This document shows positions 10,762 to 21,127 of a stretch of 64,000 nt of DNA, piece after piece; position 1 is the stretch's first letter, and every line of letters starts with the position of its first letter. Position numbers and translations under genes: made by a program. The notes under the pieces are model-generated. The model ran no database searches. It saw nothing but the letters and a program-made list of their open reading frames with translations, and was not told the origin of the DNA. This stretch comes from Yponomeuta sedellus (Eukaryota > Arthropoda > Insecta > Lepidoptera > Yponomeutidae). The DNA lies in the NCBI GenBank assembly GCA_934045075.1, contig OW203725.1, forward strand, positions 15,250,269 to 15,314,268, in the 5' to 3' direction.

Positions 10762-13700
10762 CTAAATTTTAATATCGTTCTTACTTAAAAACTTTGCTAT
10801 ACATTTATAAATATTTACATTATAACTACATAAGAGGCAGGTTGCAGAGGAAGGAAAAGGAACACCAAGGGAAATCAAGGAAGCAAAAAAGAAGGAATGA
10901 TCACCATCAGGGCAGGAAAATAATATGTGATTAATATCTCCCACCGCAGTTCCACAGGCACAGGCAGGACTCTGCACAATACCAAGTCTAGCAAGGTGGG
11001 CCGGAGTTGAAGCGTGGCCTAGACGCATTCGGATCAGGCTTGATGTAATTTTCTTACTAAACTTGGCATCGGCCCTACAAAACCAAGGCTTTGGCGAAAT
11101 ATTGGGTTGGATTCTGCGGTAATGAATGCCTTTTGACAGGTCCTCTGCCCAGGTTCTATCCCAGGAAACCTGGAGATAAGCCCTAGGAAGAGTGGCCAGG
11201 TTCTTACAATGATTTTCGTACGGAAACACGTCTCCACACTCAACCGCAGGATTCGCAAGTTCATCAGCCTTTTCGTTACCTACTATGCCACAGTGGGATG
11301 GGACCCATCCAAATTGCACAGTAAGATCTCTCTCCGAGCATATACGTAGTAATTTGCGGATAGCAAAAATTATTGGGTGAATTGTAGTAAAAAACGGAAA
11401 TTTAATTAATGCCTGGAGAGAGCTCAATGAATCCGTCAGTACTAAAGTATTCCTAAGACCCATTAGTATAATATATTCTAAAGCTTTTAGGAGGCCAAAA
11501 CATTCTCCAGAAAATACTGAAGACTCAGGAGGAAGTTTATTTTTTTGTACTATTGTATATTGTGCATGAAAAACACCTATACCTACGCAACTACCCTGGT
11601 GTTTTGAAGCATCCGTAAAAATGGTGTGCCACCCCTGGAATTGGTTGTCTAATAGGTTATTAAACTCGCCATTTTGACAGATATCATGTTTAGATATTCC
11701 TAAATTAAGACTAACGTTAGGGATTTGAACTAAAGAGATGTAAGGACAGTGAAAAATAGGAAGCAAATTAGAGTTACTGCATGGAGCCTCAATAGAGTTA
11801 AATTTCAGGAAACTCTTAACAAGACACGGAGTAGCCCTGTGAGACCAATACTTGGACATTGTAATAAGGTCTGAAAGATGCTGTAATCTGCCAAGCAAAG
11901 GATGATTAGAAAGCTGCAAACAACGACTCAAAAATCTATCACACAGGTATTGACGCCTTAACCGCAGAGGCGGCTCCTCACACTCTACTTGCAAGCAATT
12001 AATAGGACTAGATTTCATTGCTCCTAAGATGATTCTTAAAGCCTTGGACTGCACAGCATCTAATTTCTTAAAGCCAGCAGCACTACCAGGCTCCAATAAG
12101 AATGTTCCGTAATCCAGAACACTTCTAATTAAAGCATTACAAAGCAACCTCAATGAAAAAGGATGAGCACCCTACCAAACCCCTGAGAGGCATCTGATAA
12201 TATTTAATAAGCGATCACACTTGGCAGCAATGTATTCACAATGTGGGAGTCCGGTAAGTTGACTGTCTAAAATAACTCCTAAAAATTCTACTTGAGTTTT
12301 TACTGCAATGGGAGAGGAATTATATTCAACACAAATGTCTGGACGCTTTCTCATTCTTGAAAATAACACCACAGCACTCTTACTGACAGACAGGTCCAGA
12401 CCATTAGTGGATAGCCATTGATGAAGCATTGACAGAGAAGCAGTAAGAGATGGGCACATAGTGTCTATTGAGTTATACAACGGTATAAAGAAGAAGGTCA
12501 TCTGCATATTGCAAGACTTCTATAGAGCTACCAAGAGCAGAATCTAAATCATAGGTATAAATATTGTATAACAAGGGAGAGAGCACTGAGGGAGACCTCT
12601 CCAAACTACTCTAATATTTTTTTGTTCTATGTACACATTAATTGACCTTTCTGAGAGTATATTTACAATGAAATTAACAAGCAAATTGGGGACTTTTAAT
12701 AATTGAAGTTTTTGTTTCAGGACAGACACAATAACACTGTCATAGGCAGCACGAATATCAAGAAACGCTGCAAGAACTGAATTATTATTTGAAAAAGCTA
12801 TACGAATGTCAGTCGTGAAAACGCGCTGTCAATAGTACCCCTTCCCTTTCTAAAGCCGTACTGGGAAGGAGATAAAAGGTTATTGCTCTCAATGAACCAT
12901 TCAAGCCGAATTTTAACAAGATATTCAGCTATTTTAGCTAAAACAGAAGATAAGGCAATGGGTCTATAAGAGGAAGGGTCAGCAGAAGGCTTACTAGATT
13001 TTAAAATTGGAATGATGATTTGGGATTTCCAGGAGAGAGGAATAACACCTGAAACTACAATAGAGTTAATTAATTATAGGTAAGTTAAGAGAGTAGAGTC
13101 ACTAAGATTCACTATGAAAGAATAAGGAATACCATCTTCTCCTGTGGCAGAATCCTTAACATGGGAGAGGATCCCTTTTAATTCCTATAAAAGGAGAGTT
13201 TAAACCAGACTCATTATGTTCATTATGGCAAATGGGAGACATGGAGGTTTGTTCTGGAACAGAGGGAGGATCTAGGTGATCCATATACTGATCAGCCAAG
13301 GAAAGAGACATCTTAGGAGTGTGAGAATCACTGAAGGCTGCTCTAAAACGTCTTACATTTTTCCAAACGGCAGAAGTGGAGTATTTGGGGAAATAGAACT
13401 GCAAAATTTTTGCCAACCATCATATTTTTTTTTGTTTCAAAAGCTTTTTAGTTGACCTGGAAACTTCTAAATAACTGTCAAAATTCTCTGAAGTCATTTG
13501 ATCACAATACAACCTTTCAGCTTCTTTTCTTTTTTTAACCGCCCCAGAGCACTCTACATCCCACCAAGGCGGAGAAGGAATTTTAGACATACAATTTTTA
13601 AAAGGGAAAGTCTCATCTGCTGCCTCCATCAAAACCTTAGCGGACATCTCTGCATCAGAGACACATTGAGATTCACAATCTTTGATTTTTGACTCAACAC

Positions 13701-14459
13701 ATTCCCTAAAGGAAAACCAATCTGCATTACATAATCTATGCTTAATACGAGGTTTATATGTTGAATTATGACGATTACTACTAGGGAAGGAAACAACTAA
13801 AGGAAAATGGTCATTGCAGTATGATGAAGACAATGGGTACCATTCTAAAACTAATGCAAGATCAGGAGTACATATAGATAAATCAGGGGCACTAATTCCC
13901 TCATCAGGTATGACGTCTTAGTATGACGGATTGGTAAACATGTGTTTAAAATGCATAGATTATGTGATTGAATAATGTCTAGTAGTTGTTCCCCATAACA
14001 TGAACTCACAGAGCTACCCCATGCCTGGTGTTGACAATAAAAATCCCTTAAAACTAGAAAGGGGTTAGGAAGAATAGAAATAATATTACTAATTTCAGAT
14101 ACAATATTTACAGATGGACGAGCAAAATATACAGATAATATACAAATGTTATTTACAACAGCAGCAACAACCGAAATGTCATTGCTGTGTGAAGGGAGCG
14201 GAACAGATGAAAAAGAGAGAGACTTATGAATGAGTATAGCCACTCCACCATACCCATCATCTCGGTCTTCTCTAAGACATGAGAAACCAGACATTTTAAA
14301 AGAAATACCCGGTTTTAACCATGTATCTGAGAGAGAAACTATGGAAGGACTATGTTTATTACAAAGATGAATGAAATCAGATTTTTTACTGGTTATACTG
14401 CTGCAATTCCATTGCAGGATTTTGCCAAAACTGGCCATTGTTGGAAAGTGAATTAACAA
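10762..14459 (-). pseudogene. broken ORF2: endonuclease, reverse transcriptase, RNase H
   Basis: The protein is split over at least four pieces. The endonuclease piece (14459-13851) starts with the typical KILQWNCSS. Its catalytic GDFN-type box reads RDFYCQH, so Asp is kept but Gly and Asn are lost. The frame then shifts to 13833. The polymerase box reads LQYADDLLLYT near 12505-12480 in one frame and continues in another, so a frameshift lies beside the YADD active site. The RNase H piece (12153-10762, 463 aa) is open. It retains IFTDAS, GECFGLLKAL, LTDSLSSL and WVPSHCGIVGNEKAD, which supply the D-E-D-H-D catalytic set, followed by a CxC-H-C motif (CACGTAVGDINHILFSC). In this family the protein nicks target DNA and primes reverse transcription. 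This copy cannot make an intact product. Confidence 0.85.
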
Positions 14460-14536
14460 GCTGAATAATAGAGGCGACGTTGGACGGTACAGAATTATTA
14501 CTATTGGAAAAGGAAGATGATATTGCTTGTATTAAA

Positions 14537-14539
<3 letters not shown>

Positions 14540-14567
<28 letters not shown>

Positions 14568-14605
14568 ACTCTTTATTGCACAACCAGAAAAATATTACAA
14601 CCATA
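14540..14605 (-). repeat. (GA)n tract with LINE-tail fragment
   Basis: Fourteen GA units (14540-14567) abut AACTCTTTATTGCACAACCAG. On the minus strand this reads as a LINE 3' tail with AATAAAG followed by a CT microsatellite, much like the tail at 49705-49830. It appears nested inside the I-type LINE. Confidence 0.5.
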
Positions 14606-15927
14606 GATTAACTCCAAGATGGTTTGATTATTCTCCTTACTATCTTTAATTTTTCCTTGAAGAGCACAACCATTTGGGGAAGATGGGGGGTCATATTCGG
14701 CAATAAGAGATCGATGAGTAGCTCGATCATATCCCTTACTTAATTTTGGAAAGGAGGGGGTACGAAAAACTGTTTTTTTGTGGGGTTTTGGCGATTGATC
14801 AGAAGGAAGCGAACATGGAATAGGCTGGGACGAAAACCTGGCTGTGGGAGCAGAAATTAGGACATCACTATAAGACTTGCTGACAGGAGGATGCATTTTA
14901 ATTGCTTCGGAGTATGATACGCAGTTCTGGGCCATATAAAGTTTTACTCTAGACTGCCTATCATATTCAGGGCAGCACTTATTGTTTGCGAAATGATTAC
15001 CATTACAAGAGATGCATGAGGCATTACCAACCTCTACATCGCATGAGTCACCAGAGTGAGCATTACTACACTTGTAACACCTATGTGTGGAGTTACACCT
15101 AGTTTTTGTGTGTCTAAATCGACAACAGTTATAACATTGGATTATTGGGTATGTGTATAGTTCAACAGGGAGAGCATTGTAACAAAGAAAAACCCGTTTA
15201 GGTAAAACTTGTCCATCAAATGTTATAACTACTGTTTGAGAAGGCTTCCATGTAGGGATTGGACCATGCACTTTATAATTGAATCTTCTCAAAAGCCAAT
15301 AGGAACTGATATATTTTCTTGGACTTCTTCAGGTGTCCAATCTGCAGGAACTCCCCGAACAATGCCCATCCTAGTCACACTAAAGGTTGGAATAAAAGCT
15401 TTGAAATGATTTTACTCCAAATCTGGGTCTGCTACAAATGCATTGGCGTCATTAAAATCAGAGAACGAAAGACTGAGCTTGCTTCTACTTAAGCGTTTCA
15501 CGCTGCCATTAATTATATTTTTTAACCCACGTCTCTTTAGGTATTGCCCAAAAGAAATCGGGTGGAGTGTGGGTACAGGTGAAGACTCTGTAGCATTTCT
15601 TTGAATATGTATTACAAATGGTGACACATCTGTTGATTCATAAAGAGCCCTACCTACCTGAGGAGACTGTTGGGACGTAGAGGCGGGAAAGGATGGCGGC
15701 AACACAGAAGATACGGCATCTTTACGGGACGAGGCATCCAGAGTGTTGGCCAGTATAAAAGTTTCAACAACTAGTTTTTTTGAATCATCACTGTCGCAAC
15801 CACAAACATTCACAGTGTCTGAACCATACTTGTGATGTTTCCTTCTCTTATTGCAGTGTTTGCATACCTTGCGCTGCGCCCTAGATCTCTTTCTTTTTTC
15901 GGACCTGATGAAACCATCAGTATTCAT
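14573..15927 (-). pseudogene. broken ORF1 (gag-like nucleic-acid-binding protein)
   Basis: Two pieces in different frames are separated by a frameshift between 15412 and 15292. The N-terminal piece (15927-15412) is basic and Cys-rich at residues 20-46 (KVCKHCNKRRKHHKY). The C-terminal piece (15292-14573) carries the three retroelement zinc knuckles, recognisable in CYNCCRFRHTKTRC, CYKCSNAHSGDSC and CISCNGNHFANNKCC. In LINEs this protein coats the RNA. The first knuckle keeps its Cys-Cys-His-Cys ligands. The 3' end is interrupted by a short AATAAAGAGTT(CT)n piece (14540-14605) resembling another LINE tail inserted at the ORF1/ORF2 junction. Confidence 0.8.
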
Positions 15928-16202
15928 TCCGGTGGATTCATTCAGATTACTAGGTGAAATGGTAATATTAACGCCGACCCCGGACTGTGCCCCCCGGATC
16001 GGGCGGCTCCTCCATGGACCTCAAAGATAAAAGGTGAAAAAACTTACCAGAAATGAAGAAACTATGTACAGATTTTACAAATATACTACAATAATTTAAC
16101 AAAAATATATACAACTGATGCTAAAAACCTATGCTAATTAAATATTTTTAGATTTTCGACAAAAAGATACACCCGCCAGCTTTAACGTTTCCCGCGCTTT
16201 TT

Positions 16203-16217
16203 TTTCTCAAGAAGTTT
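16203..16217. repeat. right target-site duplication of the I-type LINE
   Basis: TTTCTCAAGAAGTTT, identical to 10504-10518. Confidence 0.85.
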
Positions 16218-16316
16218 CTCTGAAAAGTTTGCGAGCTTTAATTTTTTTATATATTCTCATTTGTAAACACCACAGAACATAAATATGTTCTGTAGTAAAC
16301 ACGATCAATGATGTAA

Positions 16317-16485
16317 GATGAAGATAAAGGAAACCAGCAGAGTTTTTATTAATAAACGAGGACTATATTATTAAAACAGACATCTTTACATGAGAGGGAA
16401 AAAAACCACAGACAAAAAAAAAAAACAGATTAAGTTGGTTTTCGATTACAGCAAATAAATTAGTTTTCCTTGCACATTTTAATAC
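16317..16485 (-). repeat. 3' LTR of the copia element
   Basis: 169 bp, identical to 20961-21127 except for a run of 12 rather than 10 A. Beside it at 16486-16493 the sense strand reads GAGGAAGG, the expected polypurine tract for plus-strand priming. Confidence 0.85.
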
Positions 16486-16696
16486 CCTTCCTCAATGAAA
16501 ACTAAAACAATCATATTAAATACCTAATTTTAGCAACAACATTTGCCCATGTTAAAAACCAAAAACAAAAAAAATAAATAAATAAAACACTCGAGGTACA
16601 TCCGCTACCTTATAACAGACTTGTCTCATTAAGCAAATTAAGCTTAATAGCAAAAAAAAATATTTACTTTCATTAAATAAATCATTAAGATATATC

Positions 16697-19600
16697 TTAG
16701 TTGAAACTTCTTATAAGTTTTATTTTATTTATATGTTTTTCAAATAGAACTTTGTTTAAACCTTTCGTACAAATATCAGCAACCTGTTCATCTGTAGGGA
16801 TATAATTCAAATCTACAGTTTTGTCACACACTTTGCTTCTAATGAAGTGGTATTTGATATCAATATGCTTTACTCGACTGTGTTTTTCAGGATTCTTTGC
16901 AATACAAATGGCGGACTGATTATCAACAAATAAGACTACTTTGTGACAACCAATGCCTATTTCCTGTAAAAGGTTCCTTATCCAACATCCCTCTGAAGCG
17001 CCTTTTCCCAAAGCAATATATTCTGATTCTGTGGTAGACAAAGAAACACATTGTTGTTTACTAGAACTCCAAGATACAGTACAACCAAATAATTGCATAA
17101 TATAACCTGAAGTAGATTTCCTGTCCTTTTTATCCCCTCCCCAATCTGCATCCGTATAACCTAGCAGTATAGGAATATCTTTATGAAAATTGTAAATTAG
17201 TTTTAAATTAATTGTCCCTTTAATATAACGCAGAACTCTCTTAAGTGCTTTCCATAATTGTTCATTTGCACATGCTTGATATCTGCTGAGAAAACTAAGA
17301 GCAAAACATATATCTGGTCTTGTTCCTAGCATAGCATACATAAGGCTGCCAATCAGTCTTCTACACCTTTTTATTAATCCCTTATCATTTGTTGATTCTG
17401 ATAGTATTTCCAATCCAACTTCAATTGGTGTTGCTGCTGGCTTACAATTTTTCATGTTATATTTGATTAATAGTTCTTCCAAATATTCCTTCTGATCAAG
17501 CTGTAGTATTCCTTCTCCTTTATTTATATTAATTCCGAAGTATTTTGAAACCTTTCCGATGTCCTTCATTTCAAACTTTGTCTTTAATGTTCTTTTTAAC
17601 TTTTGTAAGTCTTCAACATCTTCACTTATCAAAATTAAGTCATCTACATAAACCAATACATAGAATTTCTTTCCTTCCTTGTAGTAAAGGCAGTAGTCAG
17701 ACTTGCTTCTAGAAAACCCTTCCTGTATCAAACATTCATTTAATTTTTCATTCCACATCTTTGGAGACTTTTTGAGTCCATATAGTGACTTCTGTAATTT
17801 TAACACTTTTCCTCTGTCTTCTAGGCCTTCTGGTATTCTTAGATAAACCTCTTCTTCAATATCGCCATATAAAAAGGCACTTTTCACATCCATCTGGTCC
17901 ATTCTTAAATTATATTTATTTGCTACTGCAAGAAGTATCCTTACCGTTGGTAATTTTGCCACTGGTGCATAAATATCAGAATGATCAAAGTGGTCTTCCT
18001 GTTGAAATCCTCTGGCAACCAGTCTAGCTTTGAATGACAGCTGTCCTTTTTCTCCTTTCTTCACTCTAAAAACCCATTTTGCTTCTATAGTCTTCTTGTT
18101 CGGAGGTAAATCTGTTTCAATCCAAGTGTTGTTTTTCTTTAAGGCTTCTAACTCATCATCTATTGCTTTCTTCCATCTCTTAGCATCACCACTCTTTAAG
18201 GCTTCATTATACGATAGTTGGTCTTCTTCAACAGCTATGAAATTCATATAATAGTCGTCAAACCTTTTAGGTCTTTTCAAAATTCTTGTCCTTGTTCTTC
18301 TTTCTCCTTCGTCTGTCTCACCTTCTTCATGGATTTCTTCATTTTCTATATCATAAAACTGAAGCTTGTCTTCCTGGATAGTGTCTCTTTGCTCTATTTC
18401 GATATTTTCATCTGTCCTTTTAGATCTTCTGTTCTCCTCATTTATTTGATCATCTGCATTTTGTTCCTCTTCCATAGGTTTCTTCTTTTCTGTTTGACTT
18501 TCCTCTTCTGTACCTACTCTTTCATCTGTGTGTTCATTTCCCTCAGATTCTCGCTCTCCTACATGCCTTCTTTCTTCAGTTAGTCTTCTTTCTTCTGTTT
18601 GTATTCTTTTCTCTGTACTTTCTGTTTCTTCTTCTTCTCTTTCATAAACTTTGTCCTTTACAACTATATGTTCTTCCTGTTCTTCTGTTTTCTTGGAATT
18701 TTTTATAAAGATGACATCTCTTTTAGTTTCCACCTGTCTAATGTCTGTTATCCACACTCTATAACCCTTACAATCAATACCATAGCCCACAAATAATCCT
18801 TTTCTGCTTTTTGCATCCCATTTTAATCGCCTCTGTTTAGGTATATGTATGTATACTTCAGAACCAAATGTCCTTAGTGTGTTAATATCAAACTCTTTCT
18901 GAAACATTAACTGGAAAGGTGATTTGCCAGATATTTTGCTTGGGCCTGTTCTATTTATTGTAAATACAGCGGTACTTACAGCCTCTGCCCAGAAACTTTT
19001 ATCGAGGTCCTTTGCTTGTAACAAGGTTCTTGCTGACTCCACAATAGTACGCATGTCACGTTCTGCTCTTCCATTTTGCTCAGGAGTGTAGCTTACTGTA
19101 GTTTGGTGTGTTATACCCATCCTGTCAAACAAACTTTTAATGTCCCTATTCACAAACTCTTTCCCGTTGTCCGACCTTATTGTTTTAACTTTATACTCAA
19201 AGAAAGTTAGAAATTTTTCAATGCAAGACTTTGTTTCCCATTTATTTTTTAAAAAGTAAACAAATCTGAAGCTACTGTAATCATCTTTCAATAGCAAAAA
19301 ATATTTTGAACCCCCTAATGATTCTACTTCCATAAGCCCACAAAGATCCATATGTATTAGTTCCCCGGGATAGGTACACTGGCTGTCACTTTTACTGAAT
19401 GATTCCCTGTGTTGTTTCCCCTTAATGCAAGAAATACATTGCTCATCAGATGACCCTTTGTATTGCAAATTGTTTGAATTTAACACTCTTTTTGTATGAT
19501 TGAAATTTTGATGAGCAAGTCGCTCATGCCATTCACTCAGAGTTGACAGAGCTACTGAATCACTGTTTTGACATTGAAAGTCCATTAAATAGAGATTGCC

Positions 19601-20779
19601 CACTCTGGTGGCAGTACAGGTAACTTTTCCATTTATGCTAAATTTACAGCCAGTTGTTGTAGACATCATTGTGTAGCCCTTATCAATGGCACACACCACT
19701 GAGAAAAGATTGACAGTTAAGTCTGGCACGTAGAGAACATTAAGCAAAACTGAAGGTGTTTGGTCATAACTCATAAACTCTACTGTCCCTACACCACACA
19801 CCTTGAGCTTTCTACCGTCACCAATAGTAACATACCTTTCAGTTGACAGGTCTTTATAATCTGAGAAGTACTTCCTCTGTGCACACATATGCTCACTTGC
19901 ACCCGTGTCCATAATCCATCCTTCAGCCATATCTGCTATATATGCACTGGGTAACTGCCTATCTCTGTTTCCCTGATTTTTCTGCAACCGTATTCTACAG
20001 TCTTTATATAAGTGTCCAGTCTTGTTGCAATAATTACATTTTCTTAATCTACACTCACTTTTGTAATGTCCGACTTTACCACACACAAAGCACTTATTAT
20101 TTTCATTGCCACTATTTAAATTCATTGCTCCGCTCTTCTGTGGATTGTCTGAAATCCTCTGGTATCCTCCATTTCTCTGTCTGCTGCCTCCACCTCGACT
20201 AGCGACAAGGGCTGATGATGACATGGCATCTGCATTTCGACTCCTCTCTTCTTCAATTAACAACCTGGACGTCAACCTTTTAAGTGCTGCTTCAGGTACT
20301 GATTCCCAGGCCGAAACGAAATGCCTGTACTTGTCGGGTAATGCAAGTAAAATTTTTGTTATTACCATTTTGTCTTCTATGTTTTGACCCATCGCACGGC
20401 ATTGGCTTGTGATTTCATTTATTTTTGATAAGAATGAGGATAATGGCTCTTCGTACGTACAGTTGAAAAATTTCTGCTGTACTAAGTGAATGCTAACTGT
20501 GGAGGCCGGCTCATATATGCTTTCCAACTTCGCCCACATTTCATTGCTGGTTTTGCAGGCATACAAATGCGATAGTACATTCTCTTCCACTCTTGTCACA
20601 ATAATTTCTTGTGCTTTTCCATCTTTCTCGAACCATCCATCTTTGTTTTCTTCACTTAACGTCTCTGTACCGGTTACTATGCCGTATAGATTTTTAGCCC
20701 TCATAACGATTGCTAACTGAAACTTCCAGGCCGTGAAATTATGCCCGTTTAGCATAACATTCATGCGAGTCTGCTCCAT
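16697..20779 (-). CDS. copia gag-pol polyprotein, 1360 aa
   Basis: A single open frame encodes all domains in copia order. Residues 1-200 are the copia-type gag. Two zinc knuckles lie at 230-243 (CFVCGKVGHYKSEC) and 248-261 (CNYCNKTGHLYKDC). The protease motif DTGAS is at 291-295. The pre-integrase zinc region spans about 418-451. The integrase triad is D478 (HMDLCG), D537 (RSDNGKEF) and E573 (QNGRAER). An acidic, Glu-rich low-complexity linker covers roughly residues 690-840. Reverse transcriptase begins near 865 and carries YVDD at 1044-1047. RNase H has YTDADW near 1208-1213, then TESEYIAL and VDNQSA. Catalytic residues I can check are present. Integrase before RT places it in Ty1/copia. 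Gag and Pol share one frame, so Gag excess would need splicing or proteolysis, as in Drosophila copia. Confidence 0.95.
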   Translation of the reverse strand: MEQTRMNVMLNGHNFTAWKFQLAIVMRAKNLYGIVTGTETLSEENKDGWFEKDGKAQEIIVTRVEENVLSHLYACKTSNEMWAKLESIYEPASTVSIHLVQQKFFNCTYEEPLSSFLSKINEITSQCRAMGQNIEDKMVITKILLALPDKYRHFVSAWESVPEAALKRLTSRLLIEEERSRNADAMSSSALVASRGGGSRQRNGGYQRISDNPQKSGAMNLNSGNENNKCFVCGKVGHYKSECRLRKCNYCNKTGHLYKDCRIRLQKNQGNRDRQLPSAYIADMAEGWIMDTGASEHMCAQRKYFSDYKDLSTERYVTIGDGRKLKVCGVGTVEFMSYDQTPSVLLNVLYVPDLTVNLFSVVCAIDKGYTMMSTTTGCKFSINGKVTCTATRVGNLYLMDFQCQNSDSVALSTLSEWHERLAHQNFNHTKRVLNSNNLQYKGSSDEQCISCIKGKQHRESFSKSDSQCTYPGELIHMDLCGLMEVESLGGSKYFLLLKDDYSSFRFVYFLKNKWETKSCIEKFLTFFEYKVKTIRSDNGKEFVNRDIKSLFDRMGITHQTTVSYTPEQNGRAERDMRTIVESARTLLQAKDLDKSFWAEAVSTAVFTINRTGPSKISGKSPFQLMFQKEFDINTLRTFGSEVYIHIPKQRRLKWDAKSRKGLFVGYGIDCKGYRVWITDIRQVETKRDVIFIKNSKKTEEQEEHIVVKDKVYEREEEETESTEKRIQTEERRLTEERRHVGERESEGNEHTDERVGTEEESQTEKKKPMEEEQNADDQINEENRRSKRTDENIEIEQRDTIQEDKLQFYDIENEEIHEEGETDEGERRTRTRILKRPKRFDDYYMNFIAVEEDQLSYNEALKSGDAKRWKKAIDDELEALKKNNTWIETDLPPNKKTIEAKWVFRVKKGEKGQLSFKARLVARGFQQEDHFDHSDIYAPVAKLPTVRILLAVANKYNLRMDQMDVKSAFLYGDIEEEVYLRIPEGLEDRGKVLKLQKSLYGLKKSPKMWNEKLNECLIQEGFSRSKSDYCLYYKEGKKFYVLVYVDDLILISEDVEDLQKLKRTLKTKFEMKDIGKVSKYFGININKGEGILQLDQKEYLEELLIKYNMKNCKPAATPIEVGLEILSESTNDKGLIKRCRRLIGSLMYAMLGTRPDICFALSFLSRYQACANEQLWKALKRVLRYIKGTINLKLIYNFHKDIPILLGYTDADWGGDKKDRKSTSGYIMQLFGCTVSWSSSKQQCVSLSTTESEYIALGKGASEGCWIRNLLQEIGIGCHKVVLFVDNQSAICIAKNPEKHSRVKHIDIKYHFIRSKVCDKTVDLNYIPTDEQVADICTKGLNKVLFEKHINKIKLIRSFN

Positions 20780-20945
20780 CTTACCCTCCGAAATGCACAG
20801 TTAAGTATTGAACGCCGCCGGCGCGCCTTGCTCGCCGCCCTTCGCCTCGTGGACCCCTTTTTTACTTTTTCGCCGAACCACACTATATTTGTTATAGCGC
20901 GACTTACTCAACGTAGGTATTGCTTCTTTTATAGTTCCAGTGTGC

Positions 20946-20959
20946 CTGGGCCCATAACC
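20946..20959 (-). other. copia primer-binding site, half tRNA-iMet type
   Basis: The plus strand reads CTGGGCCCATAACC directly inside the 5' LTR. This matches the anticodon stem-loop of eukaryotic initiator tRNA-Met, so the minus-sense RNA would pair with it. Drosophila copia is known to use such an internally cleaved tRNA-iMet half as primer. Ordinary elements pair with the tRNA 3' end instead. Confidence 0.85.
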
Positions 20960-20960
20960 A

Positions 20961-21127
20961 GATGAAGATAAAGGAAACCAGCAGAGTTTTTATTAATAAA
21001 CGAGGACTATATTATTAAAACAGACATCTTTACATGAGAGGGAAAAAAACCACAGACAAAAAAAAAACAGATTAAGTTGGTTTTCGATTACAGCAAATAA
21101 ATTAGTTTTCCTTGCACATTTTAATAC
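20961..21127 (-). repeat. 5' LTR of the copia element
   Basis: 167 bp. It is flanked on the low-coordinate side by the primer-binding site and on the high side by host DNA. It would carry the element promoter. Confidence 0.85.

Larger units (their letters stand above)
10519..16202 (-). mobile_element. near full-length, inactivated I-type (RNase H-bearing) LINE
   Basis: A 5.7-kb minus-oriented non-LTR retrotransposon bounded by 15-bp target-site duplications (10504-10518, 16203-16217). It has a poly(A) tail at its low-coordinate end. In sense order it holds an ORF1 gag with zinc knuckles (14573-15927), an endonuclease (13851-14459), a reverse transcriptase (about 12200-13800), RNase H and a C-terminal Cys/His motif (10762-12153). 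The RNase H domain after the polymerase points to the I/LOA/R1 group rather than jockey. Several frameshifts and stops break both ORFs. The near-perfect duplications argue for a fairly recent insertion, or for slow decay here. It lies about 115 bp from the copia element. Confidence 0.88.
16317..21127 (-). mobile_element. complete copia-type (Ty1/copia) LTR retrotransposon
   Basis: A 4.8-kb element on the minus strand. It has two short LTRs (167 and 169 bp), a tRNA-derived primer-binding site beside the 5' LTR, one 1360-codon gag-pol ORF without stops, and a purine-rich tract beside the 3' LTR. The LTRs differ only by two A residues in an A-run (10 versus 12), so insertion is recent. I could not find a matching 5-bp target-site duplication. 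The left flank ends ATGTAA and the right flank starts TTCATT, which may mean inter-element recombination or mis-set LTR ends. Coding integrity suggests it could still be mobile, but that is inference. Confidence 0.92.

Noticed and set aside
17785..20720. Plus-strand ORFs within the copia region
   Set aside because: Antisense shadows of the gag-pol frame.
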